Shown piece by piece: positions 1-9,882 of a stretch of 64,000 nucleotides of DNA. The translations under genes were made by a program, and so were the position numbers. How positions within the stretch are numbered: the stretch's first letter is position 1; the number at the start of each line of letters is the position of its first letter. Origin of the DNA: Chaenocephalus aceratus (lineage: Eukaryota; Chordata; Actinopteri; Perciformes; Channichthyidae); NCBI GenBank assembly GCA_023974075.1, contig JAMFTG010000118.1, positions 62,001 to 126,000 of the forward strand, given 5' to 3'. The notes beneath the pieces are model-generated. The model saw only the letters and a program-made list of their open reading frames with translations, had not been told where the DNA came from and ran no database searches.

Positions 1-957
1 TGTGCCACATCCCAGTCTTCTGCTGGATCTCTGCTTCAGTTCTGGAGGAGGTGTTGAACACCAGAGAGGAAGGAGAGCTGCCCAAGACCCTGACTGAGAT
101 GTACATCCACTTCCTGGTGGTTCAGTCCAAATTGAAGAACATCAAGTATGATGGAGGAGCTGAGACAGATCCACACTGGAGTCCAGAGAGCAGGAAGATG
201 ATGGAGTCTCTGGGGAAACTGGCTTTCGAGCAGCTGCAGAAAGGCAACCTGATCTTCTACGAGTCCGACCTGACAGAGTGTGGCATCGATATCAGAGCAG
301 CCTCAGTGTACTCAGGAGTGTTCACACAGGTCTTCAGAGAGGAGAGAGGACTGTACCAGGACCAGGTGTTCTGCTTCGTCCATCTGAGTGTTCAGGAGTT
401 TCTGGCTGCTCTTCATGTCCATCTGACCTTCATTGACTCTGGAGTCAACCTGCTGTCAGAAGAACCAGCAACCTCCCAGCAGTCTGAAGATGAACCGGAA
501 CTAATACATCTCTACCAGAGTGCTGTGGACCAGGCCTTACAGAGTCCAAACGGACACCTGGACTTGTTCCTCCGCTTCCTCCTGGGTCTTTCACTGCAGA
601 CCTATCAGAAACTCCTACGAGGCCTGCTGACAGAGACAGGAAGTAGCTATCAGACCTATAAGGAAACAGTCCAGTACATCAAGAAGAAGATGGATGAGGG
701 TCTGTCTGCAGAGAGAAGCATCAACCTGTTCCACTGTCTGAATGAACTGAATGATCATTCTCTAGTGGAGCAGATCCAAGAGTACCTGAGTTCAGGACAT
801 CTCTCTGACATCTGTCTCCTGCTGAGTGGTCAGTGCTGCCTTCATCTTACTGTCATCAGAAGAAGATCTGGACGGGTTTGACCTGAAGAAATACTCTGCT
901 TCAGAGGAGGCTCTTCTGAGGCTGCTGCCAGTGGTCAAAGCCGCCAGGAAAGCTATG
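1..957 (+). pseudogene. NLRC3-like NLR, C-terminal half of NACHT exon (partial, frameshifted)
   Basis: Open from base 3 with no start, so the exon began left of the window. The reading frame contains the winged-helix and helical region after the NACHT ATPase of fish NLRC3-like proteins: the run LPKTLTEMYIHFLV, a later VFCFVHLSVQEFLAAL, then DLFLRFLLGLS. These receptors are cytosolic innate sensors or regulators; that role is family knowledge. Near 800-850 the frame slips twice: the expected sequence leading to SSEEDLDGFDLKKYSASEEALLRL is present but in another frame from about 848 to 955. A splice donor (GT at about 956) follows. The slips make this copy unlikely to encode a full receptor. 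It lies just upstream of the LRR exons at 1048 and 2850 and the split PRY-SPRY exon at 4593, in the normal order for this family. A sequencing error could explain single slips but not the combined damage. Confidence 0.85.
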
Positions 958-1047
958 TAGGTGAACACACAACTATCCAGATGAAATGTGTTCTTATTAA
1001 CTCGGCAACAAAAAACAGTTTGTAATAAGTTTCTGATTCCTCCTCAG

Positions 1048-1220
1048 ACTGAGTGGCTGTAACCTGTCGGAGAGAAGCTGTGAGGCTCTGTCCTCAGTCC
1101 TCAGCTCCCAGTCCTCTAGTCTGAGAGAGCTGGACCTGAGTAACAACAACCTGCAGGATCAGGAGTGAAGCTGCTGTGTGCTGGACTAGAGAGTCCACAC
1201 TGTACTCTGGAAACTCTCAG
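1048..1220 (+). pseudogene. NLRC3-like leucine-rich-repeat exon with 1-bp deletion
   Basis: A splice acceptor (CTCCTCAG) ends at 1047 and a donor GT follows 1220. The translation gives LSGCNLSERSCEALSSVL and then LRELDLSNNNLQD, the standard fish NLR ribonuclease-inhibitor-type LRR. In this family the exon is normally 174 bp; here it is 173 bp. One base is missing in the codon after LQD (about 1160), which brings a TGA into frame within three codons. The rest of the unit (gKLLCAGLESPHCTLETL) can be read in the shifted frame. It belongs with the NACHT exon upstream. Confidence 0.85.
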
Positions 1221-1890
1221 GTTAGTGTAGAGCTGTCAGCTTTCTGTCTGAGAGAGCGAGTTACAATGCAAGTTATATTTTGAAAACTTTTTTGTGTGTG
1301 CTTTGTGTGTGTTGTTTAGAGTTCTAGGTGCGGCCCCGATTAATTTATTCCGGTAAATACTCTGACCTACTAACTGACCTGACCGAAGTTACTGAGTCTA
1401 TGTAAGTTTACTGCTTGGCTCAGATCCACCAACGTCAGCAAGATCTCACCTCTATTAACTCCCCGAAGAACCAGGTTCAATTAACTGCTGTTTCAATTCA
1501 GACAACTCTTTTTAATCTGTTTAAGCGATCCCGAAGGATTTTGGTATCAGTAAATGGAGTGTGTTCCTACCTAAGTGTGTGTGGCAGGGTGCAATCTTAC
1601 CTTTGAAGCAGGAGAGGAGAGCACAGGTGTCCTTTAAGTTGTCCCAGTCCAAAAGGTGGGATCAGTTTATTTGAAGAAAAATAGGTCCAAACTAATACAG
1701 GGTTTTTACCTTCTCTCTTTACAACATTATAATTATACTAAACAACACACAAAAATGATGCTGTGATCATGTTCACATATGAAACTTTAATTCACAGTCT
1801 TACATTTATTACCAAAATGTTTCCCTTTACCTGCCCAATTCAGTTGTGACATTTTCTCATACAAAGTCTGGTGATAATAAAAGCCCATTC
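1221..1890. other. Intronic or intergenic stretch, nothing recognised
   Basis: No exon, RNA or transposon end that I can support. Short open frames here have no recognisable composition or splice context. Confidence 0.5.
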
Positions 1891-2005
1891 AAAATCCCGC
1901 AGTGATTCGGAGGGATTTCCTCACGTGGCGGGTTTCACTAAACACTCAAAATCCCGCAATGATTCGGAGGGATTTCCTCACGTGGGCGGGTTTCACTAAA
2001 CTCTC
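1891..2005. repeat. 57-bp tandem duplication
   Basis: Two near-identical copies start at 1891 and 1948 (each beginning AAAATCCCGC and containing GATTCGGAGGGATTTCC). The second has one extra G in its GTGGGCGGG segment. The copies differ at about two bases, so the duplication is recent. Confidence 0.9.
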
Positions 2006-2567
2006 AAAAAACCTCTTCCATAAAATCATTCCATGCAGCATTCAAATCAATTCACTCACTCATTCAAAGCAATTCCCTCAGCATTCAAACCAAGAAATGC
2101 AAGAGATATTCACCCAGTTTGAGAGAACCTTACCGAGAGCTATTAACCCAGCTCTGAAGGACAGAGCTTACCGGGAGAGAGTATACCAGGGGTTTCCCCC
2201 CTCTCCCCTTCGAAATCCAAAAAAGCCAGTCTTTTTATGCTCAAAAAACCGGATAGAAAACCCACAAACACCTCCTCTATACCCAACCAACATATTCTAT
2301 TGGCTCTGGCATAAGACACACCTTCCCAAGTTTGTGTAAAACAAAACATGACTAGACATATTCTATGACTATGACAAAACCACCCTTTTGAGGCCTCAAA
2401 TGTGTTTCTGCTTAAGTCCGGAGCCCCCTCCCTGCTGTGAGAGGAGAGGAAGAAACTGCCTACTCTCTTATCAGAGAGCAGGCATAAATCATTTTTAGGC
2501 CTTACACTCAACTAAACAACCATTTTGTTTTGTTTATGCTGTAAATAAAGAAAAACCTAAATATGAA
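2006..2567. other. Non-coding stretch, nothing recognised
   Basis: A 145-codon + frame and a 122-codon - frame overlap here antisense to each other. Neither has a recognisable domain or start context, and I treat both as chance. Confidence 0.4.
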
Positions 2568-2840
2568 GCATTTTCATTGTGGGTTATACAAGAATATAAT
2601 TGTTTATATTTAATTATAACTAACTTTCGTTTTAAGTATTCATCATTACTATGAAGTTCTCAACACCCTCTTTTGAAAACGCAAGTATAAAACAGCACCA
2701 ACTAAAATTGTAAGCATACATACATATTCAAAAACCATCAAGAGCATTCTCATTATGGGTTCATACAGAATATGATGATCATATATGATTTATAACTAAC
2801 TTCGTTTAAAGTATTTACTCATACTATGAAGATCTCAACA
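2568..2840. repeat. Pair of about 90-100-bp direct repeats
   Basis: Segment 2568-2669 (GCATTTTCATT...CTCAACACC) recurs at 2754-2840 (GCATTCTCATT...CTCAACAG) with small gaps; both hold an ATAACTAACTT and an ACTATGAAG motif. The second copy ends just before the LRR fragment. Confidence 0.8.
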
Positions 2841-2849
2841 GTGTTCAGT

Positions 2850-2968
2850 CTGTCAGGCTTGTCAGGTCACAGGATGTGGAGGCTGGACCTGAGCTACAAT
2901 CATCCAGGAGGACTCAGGAGAGAAGCTGCTGGACTGGAGGATCCACTCTGGAGACTGGAGACACTCAG
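2850..2968 (+). pseudogene. NLRC3-like terminal LRR fragment
   Basis: The frame reads LSGLSGHRMWRLDLSYNHPG and then EAAGLEDPLWRLETLR, followed by a donor GT at 2969. This matches the last LRR of fish NLRC3-like proteins. It is shorter than a standard LRR exon: the middle, between the first LSG and the LDLSYNHPG consensus, is missing. No clean acceptor is visible. Same strand and gene as the flanking NLR exons. Confidence 0.75.
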
Positions 2969-3005
2969 GTATGGACAGACGGACAGACGGGACAGATGGA
3001 CGAGA

Positions 3006-3053
3006 GACGGACGGACGGACGGACGGACGGACGGACGGACGGACGGACGGACA
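3006..3053. repeat. (ACGG)n microsatellite
   Basis: About 12 units of the tetranucleotide directly after the LRR fragment, preceded by degenerate GGACAGAC units from about 2971. Confidence 0.95.
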
Positions 3054-3150
3054 GGCTGTGTCTCCGTCACTAACTGAAGGACTCCGCTTCCTGTGTAATG
3101 GTGGATATGAGTGAAGGTGTATGAAGTTGATTCTGTGTTTCTTCCTGCAG

Positions 3151-3197
3151 GATGGACCATGGTGGACCTCAGTGGTTGAAACCTGGTCTGAGGAAGT
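3151..3197 (+). pseudogene. Short NLRC3-like linker exon between LRR and PRY-SPRY
   Basis: An acceptor (CTTCCTGCAG) ends at 3150 and a donor GTGAGT starts at 3198. The 47-bp exon translates to MDHGGPQWLKPGLRK, the short exon that joins the LRRs to the B30.2 domain in fish NLRC3-like genes. It supports reading 1-6 kb as one gene. Confidence 0.75.
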
Positions 3198-3539
3198 GTG
3201 AGTGTGTTTTCAGTTTGATTCATGAGAGCTGCATATGTTACACTGCACATGAGATCCACAAACACAACAAAGTGAACACAGTGATCCAACAGAACCAATA
3301 CAAAACACATTTCTTAACAGAAAGCTCACTTCTTCTTCCTGTCGTTAAATAAATAAATAAAACCTGCTCCTTTCACAAAAAACCCAGTCTGCTCTTCCTC
3401 CAGTATACGTGTTGGTAGCACCAGTGATTTGAACTCATCAGGTTTCCACCTGCTGCATTTAAAGACGAAGACTGAAAGTAACGTCTCTGAGCTCCAGGAA
3501 AAGTACTTTATAAATACCATGAATTTTATTATTGGTCTA

Positions 3540-3624
3540 AATCAGGGGTGCCCCACACTTTTCAGCTTGAGAGCTACTTTTAAATGACCATGCCCAAAAG
3601 ATCTATCTACAGGGCCGCCCCTCC

Positions 3625-3673
<49 letters not shown>

Positions 3674-3912
3674 GTTTATTTATATAGCCCAATATCACGA
3701 ATGTTACATTTGTCTCAGTGGACTTCACCAGTGTGTACAGAATATCAGTATGACCAATACGACACCCTCTGTCCTTAGACCCTCTGTCCTTAGACCCTCT
3801 GTCCTTAGACCCTCTGTCCTCAGACCCTCTGTCCTCAGACCCTCTGTCTTTAGACCCTCTGTCCTTAGACCCTCACATCGTACAAGGAAAAACTTCCGGA
3901 GAAAACCCACAG
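3540..3912. repeat. Dispersed fish repeat with (AATC)n tract and 15-bp minisatellite
   Basis: The segment starts with GGGGTGCCCCACACTTTTCAG, a terminus I recognise from dispersed fish elements. Next come an AATC microsatellite (3626-3674) and GTTTATTTATATAGCCCAA, a common fish interspersed repeat. Inside it lies a run of about seven 15-bp units (ACCCTCTGTCCTTAG and variants, 3768-3872). Because 15 is divisible by 3 these units make a false 5-residue peptide repeat. The element family is uncertain. Confidence 0.7.
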
Positions 3913-3930
3913 TTTACGAGTGTCACGAGC

Positions 3931-3985
3931 ACGGGGGGGTGCTGCTAGTGGGGGGGGGGTGCTAGTGGGGGGGGGGTGCTAGTGG
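3931..3985 (+). repeat. G-run tandem repeat (GGGGTGCTAGTG)
   Basis: Three runs of 7-10 G separated by TGCTAGTG on the + strand. The pattern suits G-quadruplex formation; that is inference from composition. Confidence 0.8.
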
Positions 3986-4592
3986 ACTAAACGGCAGATA
4001 AACTGTGGCGCTTACACTAATTGCGCCGCATAAGCGCATAATATGATTATACAATCAGACAGCGTGCGATAACAAACATAACCCATGAGACGTTCTGCAG
4101 TAACGAGGGACGTTTCACGACGACAGGTGGCTCTGACCTTTATGTATAGTTGACGGAGCATTTTTACTTTACACAACACTGTTCAGCACTTCATTCTGCT
4201 TCACTCTTTCGCTAAAGATTTAGAAGACATCAGCGTTCTTGTGACTCGTAAATACTACGCTTCCTATGTTCTGGCGCGGACTGCGTTCACACCAGCGATG
4301 AACCGCTCCAGAGTTCACTAGCAAGGGGTCCGAGACCACCTGTTTTAAGCGGACCGGTGTTTAGTTCACTTCAGAGGTCTCGGACTGCGTTCACACCGAC
4401 CCAAACCGAACCGCATCAAGCGGGTAAACGCACCAGTACAATACAAGGCTGGTGTGAATGTGACCTATGTCTATAACGTTTAAAATATCCTAATTGAAAA
4501 CCGAATAGTCGGCCAACGACCGAATATTCGGATATTCGAGTCCAGCCCTAAAATGAACAGATGATAACCTGCAGCTGGGTTCTCTCCATCAG
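3986..4592. other. Intron of the NLRC3-like remnant, no gene seen
   Basis: A TGCGTTCACACC motif occurs twice (about 4281 and 4387), suggesting a degraded dispersed element. No complete termini found. Confidence 0.4.
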
Positions 4593-5975
4593 AGGCCTGT
4601 GAACTGGAGCTGGACCCAAACACAGCTCACAGGAGACTCAAACTGTCTGAAGACAACAGGACGGGTGACATCTGAGGAGGAGGAGTGGCCATATCCTGAT
4701 CAGAGATGGGGTCGTTACTAAAAAAAGTAATATATTACACTACTTCGTTACTCTCTACATAAAGTAATTTGTTACTTTACTCGTTTACTTTACTCGCAGG
4801 GCCGGCCCGCCCCTCCCTGCAGGCAGATCACGCAGACTGCTAAAGTTTCCAATGTTCTCTTTAGTTCAGTTTCCATTGTCGCATAAGACTGATCCAGATC
4901 CTGAATGTGTTCCTATCTGACCGTGGCTGTCCTCTGTCTCCTGCTATCTGACCGTGGCTGTCCTCTGTCTCCTGCTATCTGACCGTGGCTTGTCTTCGGT
5001 CTCCTGCTATCTGTATATTTTGCGCAGTCTATCTCTGCTCACGCTGTTGCGTCAGCGTGTTCTCCTGCGTGTTGGCCATGTGTTGCACTGGAGCCAGACT
5101 GGAGCACACCGCAAAGACTTCAGCCGAGCACGTACGAACTGCGCATGTGTGAGTGGCAATAACTCTCCTTACCAGCAGGCGGCGGTAGTGTGTATTCGTC
5201 ATTCAAAACAGGCAACAACCGGAAAACAGAGAAGAAGAACAGACTACGTGTGTGATATAAACAAACAACAGCTATGTGCGTTAGCTTCACCTTAGCATGT
5301 GTTCTTTGCAGGTGTTTGTTGAGGTGTGATTATGACTGATTTTAGAAAGTAACGAAGAGTAACGCGTGTCGGTGCAATGTTAGTAACTGTAGTGTGATTA
5401 CTGAATTATAAAAGTAGCGCGTTACACTACACCGTTACCGACAAAGTAATATTATTACAGTAACAAGTTACTTTGTAACGCGTTACACCAAACTCTGATC
5501 CTGATCACCCAGGGAGGTTAGAGAAGGAGCCTCAGCTGATGTGTAGAGAAGCTCTGACTGGTCGCTGCTACTGGGAGGTCGAGTAAAGAGGAGAGGTTTA
5601 TATATCAGTGACTTACAGAGGAGACAGAGGGGACTGTAGGTGTGGAGGGAATGATCAGTCCTGGAGTCTGGAGTGCGCTGTTGGTGATGATTTACTCCGT
5701 CAGTCACAATAACATCAGAACAAGCTTCTACTCCTTCCACCCTCTTAGCCTCCACCTCCCCCTCCTCTAGTAGACTAGCAGTGTATCTGGACCATCCTGC
5801 TGGCTCTCTCTCCTTCTACAGAGTCTCCTCCAGAGACAGGACTGATCCACCTCACACCTTCAGAACCACATTCACTGAACCTCTCTATGTGGCTTTGGCT
5901 TTGGCTTTGGGTTGTTGACTGGGTCTGGTCTGGGCCTCTTTGTGCGTCAGTGTCTCTGTGTCCTCTGAAGGGCTG
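4593..5975 (+). pseudogene. PRY-SPRY (B30.2) exon of the NLRC3-like gene, split by a hAT element
   Basis: After an AG acceptor at 4591-4592 the frame reads ACELELDPNTAHRRLKLSED, the PRY start. It is interrupted at 4700 by the transposon 4701-5497 and resumes at 5506 with the SPRY core: REALTGRCYWEVE, then RGEVYISVTYRGD and GGNDQSWSLE, later VYLDHPAGSLSFYRVSS and HTFRTTFTEPLY. Besides the insertion there are several frame changes and stops (for example the stop right after YWEVE), so decay continued. B30.2 domains mediate protein binding in fish NLR and TRIM proteins. This is the terminal exon expected for the NLR remnant at 1-3.2 kb on the same strand. The minus-strand frames here are antisense shadows. 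Confidence 0.85.
4701..5497 (+). mobile_element. Non-autonomous hAT element, family A copy 1 (797 bp)
   Basis: An exact 8-bp target duplication (ATCCTGAT) lies at 4693-4700 and 5498-5505. The ends are CAGAGATGGGGTCGTTACT and its imperfect inverse, rich in GTAACGCGTTAC. No transposase is present. It contains three tandem units of about 31 bp (CTGACCGTGGCTGTCCTCTG, 4917-5010). A second copy in opposite orientation lies at 55249-56018. The shared frame of about 113 codons is conserved only because the elements are related; it has no known domain. Confidence 0.92.
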
Positions 5976-6043
5976 AGAGTCTTTCCTGTGGACAGAAACT
6001 GACTGCAGATCAGCTGCTGAAGTCAGCTCGGGGTGTTCACCCA

Positions 6044-6063
6044 ACACACAACACACACACACA

Positions 6064-6124
<61 letters not shown>
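6044..6124. repeat. (CA)n microsatellite
   Basis: About 38 CA units with one CC interruption near 6070. Confidence 0.97.
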
Positions 6125-6128
<4 letters not shown>

Positions 6129-6604
6129 TGTACTGTCCCATATCTTCTTACGTTTCTAAATACTTTCAATAAAATATTTTCTTTTTCATTCAGGCACTTT
6201 TGTCTTCCTACGTTTCGTTAAGTTTAGTTATGAAGCACATTTAACAAACCGCACAGTTTGACTAAAGAGCTTACGAAGAGATAAGTGATAGAAAAGAAGA
6301 AGAAAGTACTAAACTCTCCATGGACTAAAGTTCAATTCTGTCTTTTAAGAATAAGCTACGCATCAAAACTCTCCGTTGTTCTGTGTAATCAGAGTCTGTT
6401 ACTCTAACTGTACTGAAGAGCCAAACGGTGGTAAGGAAGTCCCGTGTTCATATCCTGCGGCCCGAACATGGATGTTCAACCTCCAACATGAATTTGGGAG
6501 CCAGCCAGAGGGACGGGACTCTGGGACCGGCAATGAGGGACAGCTCGACAAACAGGGAGGCAAATAAAGGCAAGCTTTTGTTTAAGGTCACCTCTCATGA
6601 TCCA
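6125..6604. other. No gene recognised
   Basis: Plain sequence between the CA repeat and the 37-bp array. I see no exon or element end. Confidence 0.5.
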
Positions 6605-7933
6605 CTTCTTCCTGTCTCTTCTACATCAACATGTGTCCCTCTTATTCATGTCTCTTCTACATCAACATGTGTCCCCTCTTCTTCATGTCTCTTCTATATC
6701 AACATGTGTCCCCTCTTTCCATGTCTCTTCTACATCAACATGTGTCCCTCTTCTCCATGTCTCTTCTACGTCAACATGTGTCTCCTCTTCTTCACGTCCT
6801 CTTCTACATCAACTGTGTTCCCTCTCTTCATGTCTCTTCTATATCACATGTGTCCCCTCTTCTCCATGTCTCTTCTACATCAACATGGGTCCCCTCTTCT
6901 CCATGTCTCCTCTATATCAACATGTGTCCCCTCTTCTTCATGTCTCTTCTACATCAACATGTGTCCCCTCTTCTCCATGTCTCCTCTATATCAACATGTG
7001 TCCCCTCTTCTTATGTCTCTTCTACATCAACATGTGTCCCCTCTTCTCCATGTCTCTTCCACATCAACATGTGTCCCCTCTTCTTCATGTCTCTTCTACA
7101 TCAACATGTGTCCCCTCTTCTTCATGTCTCTTCTACATCAACATGTGTCCCCTCTTCTTCATGTCTCTTCCACATCAACATGTGTCCCCTCTTCTTCATG
7201 TCTCTTCTACATCAACATGTGTCCCCTCTTCTCATGTCTCTTCTACATCAACATGTGTCCCCTCTTCTCCATGTCTCTTCCACATCAACATGTGTCCCCT
7301 CTTCTTCATGTCTCTTCTACATCAACATGTGTCCCCTCTTCTTCATGTCTCTTCTACATCAACATGTGTCCCCTCTTCTCCATGTCTCTTCGACATCAAC
7401 ATGTGTCCCCTCATCTCATGTCTCTTCGACATCAACATGTGTCCCCTCTTCTTCATGGTCTCTTCTACATCAACATGTGTCCCCTCTTCTTCGTGTCTCT
7501 TCTACATAACATGTGTCCCCTCTTCTTCGTGTCTCTTATACATCAACATGTGTCCCCTCTTCTCCATGTCTCTTCTACATCAACATGTGTCCCCCTCTTC
7601 TTCAGTCTCTTCTACCTCAACATGTGTCCCCTCTTCTTCGTGTCTCTTCTACATCAACATGTGTCCCCTCTTCTTCGTGTCTCTTCTACATCAACATTGT
7701 GTCCCCTCTTCTTCATGTCTCTTATACATCAAAATGTGTCCCCTCTTCTCCATGTCTCTTCTACATCAACATGTGTCCCTCTTCTTCGTGTTCTCTTCTA
7801 CATCAACATGTGTCCCCCTCTTCTCATGGTCTCTTCTACATCAACATGTGGTCCCCTCTTCTTCGTGTCTCTTCTACATCAACATGTGTCCCCTCTTCTC
7901 CATGTCTCTTCTACATAAACATGTGTCCCCTCT
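6605..7933 (+). repeat. 37-bp minisatellite array, about 36 units
   Basis: The unit is roughly CATGTCTCTTCTACATCAAC followed by ATGTGTCCCCTCTTCTT, 37 bp, with 1-bp indels and substitutions between copies (TTC/TCC, CTC/CTT variants). The strand is pyrimidine-rich and nearly free of stop codons in all three forward frames. Since 37 is not divisible by 3, each frame reads all phases of the unit. This yields overlapping false frames of 496, 466 and 292 codons. I do not consider any of them genes. Confidence 0.95.
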
Positions 7934-9066
7934 GTGGAAAGAGACTCTGAAAGTTTCAGGAACAAAGATTCTCTCTCTTTTTGATCCATTTCTATAAAAA
8001 CCTGTCTGAAAATGAGCTGATCAGTTTTGGCCACTTTATGATGTCATAACGATGTTTTGGCTTGTGTAACCATTAGCCAATCAGCAACAAGGTAACGTGC
8101 AGACATGGGGTGAACACCTTTCAAATAAAACAGAAAACAGATCATGACATAAGAGCCTTATATTCCTTTGTAAAGTCTGTGTTCTGTATCTACCAACAGT
8201 CACCTGACTTGTTCGGCCTCAAATCAGTGGGCTGCGGAACATCTGCATTTCAGTCCCTGTACCCGTAGGATTCTTTCTGTGGGGACTCCGCCCCCTTTAT
8301 ATTGAATCCCTAACGTTTTCCTCTTCCTTTTCGTTAACGTGTTTCACAGGAGAGGTTAACTGCACTGTTTTCGGACATTTCTGCATTACGCTATAAACAT
8401 GTGTGTGTGCTGAATTATTTATGTTTTATTTAATCTGTGCGAGGGCAGACAATATATTAACGACTGAATTGTTGTTCGTCTGTCGTCAGAATAAACGGAG
8501 ATCGGCTCCAACAATATGCTGACTCGGGTCTTCCACACGACGCAGACACCGCTCGTCAACTTACTCTACACTAAGACACAATAGTTGAGTGCAGAAATCT
8601 AGTCACTCTGAGTTCATCCACATTTAACTATTAATGGTATAATGTGTAACATTTCCAGTTTAACATTTTAAAAACCATTCAACCATAGTTACATATTAAG
8701 TTGAGTAATTCCAGAACTGTGTAATTGTTATCGAGGTAAAGGTGTGTGTTCTCTGTGTCTATAACAGTAATAATAATTGGTCAGCGTCGTCTGCCAGAAG
8801 CTAAAATAACTTTGTATCCAGTTTTAAATCACATTTTTAACATATCGTTACCTCGAGGAGCTGACAGCCAGATCTGATATCTTCTTTGTTCGGAGTCAGA
8901 AAGTCACAGATTGAATTTATATTGAAACAAAATCTAAAAAACAATGACCTTTTGCTATTTCTTTAATATTTTGAATCGTACCGTAATACAATAAATGTAA
9001 AACTGTGATGTTTCTTTAACTCTGAATACAATATTCTTAATCTTGAGATTTAGCTTTTGTTCATTT
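7934..9066. other. No gene recognised
   Basis: AT-moderate sequence with no long frame, splice-framed exon or transposon end I can support. Confidence 0.5.
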
Positions 9067-9882
9067 AAGGTTGTTTAATCTGGGTGTGACCCTCGATAAC
9101 AACCTGTCCTTCACTGCAAACATCGCTGCCAACCCGCTGCTGCAGATACACGCTCTACAGCATCAGGAGGAGCGTCCCCAGCTGACCCACGCAGCCACGC
9201 AGGTTCTGGTCCAGGCTCTCGTCACCTCACGCCTAGACTACTGCAACTCCCTCCTGGCTGGTCTACCTGCATGTGCCATCCGACCTCTGCAGCTCGTCCA
9301 GAATGCAGCGGCTCGTCTGGTCTTCAACCTTCCTGAATGCTCCCACACCACGCCGCTCCTCCGCTCCCTTCACTGGCTTCCGGTAACTGCTAGAATCCAC
9401 TTCAAGACACTGGTACTTGCGTACCATGCTGCGAATGGATCTGGCCCTTCCTACATCCAGGACATGGTTAAACCGTACCCCAGCACGTGCCTCCGCTCTG
9501 CATCACCAAACAGCTCGCTGCACCCTCGCTGCGAGGGGGACCCAAGTTCCCATCAGCAGAAACACGTGGGTTTGCTATCCTGGCTCCAAGATGGTGGAAT
9601 GAGCTCCCATTGACATCAGGACAGCAGAAAGCTCACACACCTTCCAGACTGAAAACTCATCTGTTTCGACTCCACCTCGAGCAATAGAACTATTAACAAA
9701 GCACTTATACTAATAAAGGACTGGCTCCTCTAAAGCCAGTTGAGAAGAAATGTTTTAGCTCTATGAAACCTGATGTACTTATATGATTCTGTTTTCTTCA
9801 AGGTTGTATTTTGTTGTTCGAACGCACTTATTGTGAGTCGCTTTGGATAAAAGCGTCGGCTAAATGCAATGTAATGTAATGT
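9067..9882 (+). mobile_element. 5'-truncated L2-type LINE 3' end
   Basis: The frame reads LGVTLDNNLSFTANIAA, then TSRLDYCNSLLAGLPACAI and LQLVQNAAARLVFNLP, LLRSLHWLPV, the C-terminal end of the reverse-transcriptase protein in fish L2/CR1-group LINEs. It shifts frame near 9480 into the conserved tail (WWNELP, LKTHLFRLHL). The non-coding 3' end (TCGCTTTGGATAAAAGCGTC) ends in TGTAA-type short repeats, as L2 elements do. The 5' part of the element is absent. Confidence 0.85.

Noticed and set aside
2826..3077. 83-codon gene with a repeated DGRT tail
   Set aside because: It is an NLR LRR fragment running into the ACGG microsatellite.
4954..5295. 113-codon protein conserved with 55444-55791
   Set aside because: Conserved because both lie in copies of one non-autonomous hAT; it starts in a variable-number repeat and has no domain.
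6605..7933. CRISPR-like regular repeats
   Set aside because: Units are contiguous with no unique spacers and the DNA is vertebrate; a tandem minisatellite.
6428..7997. Overlapping + frames of 496, 466, 292 and 145 codons
   Set aside because: All are readings of the 37-bp minisatellite in different phases; no start context, domain or non-repeat composition.
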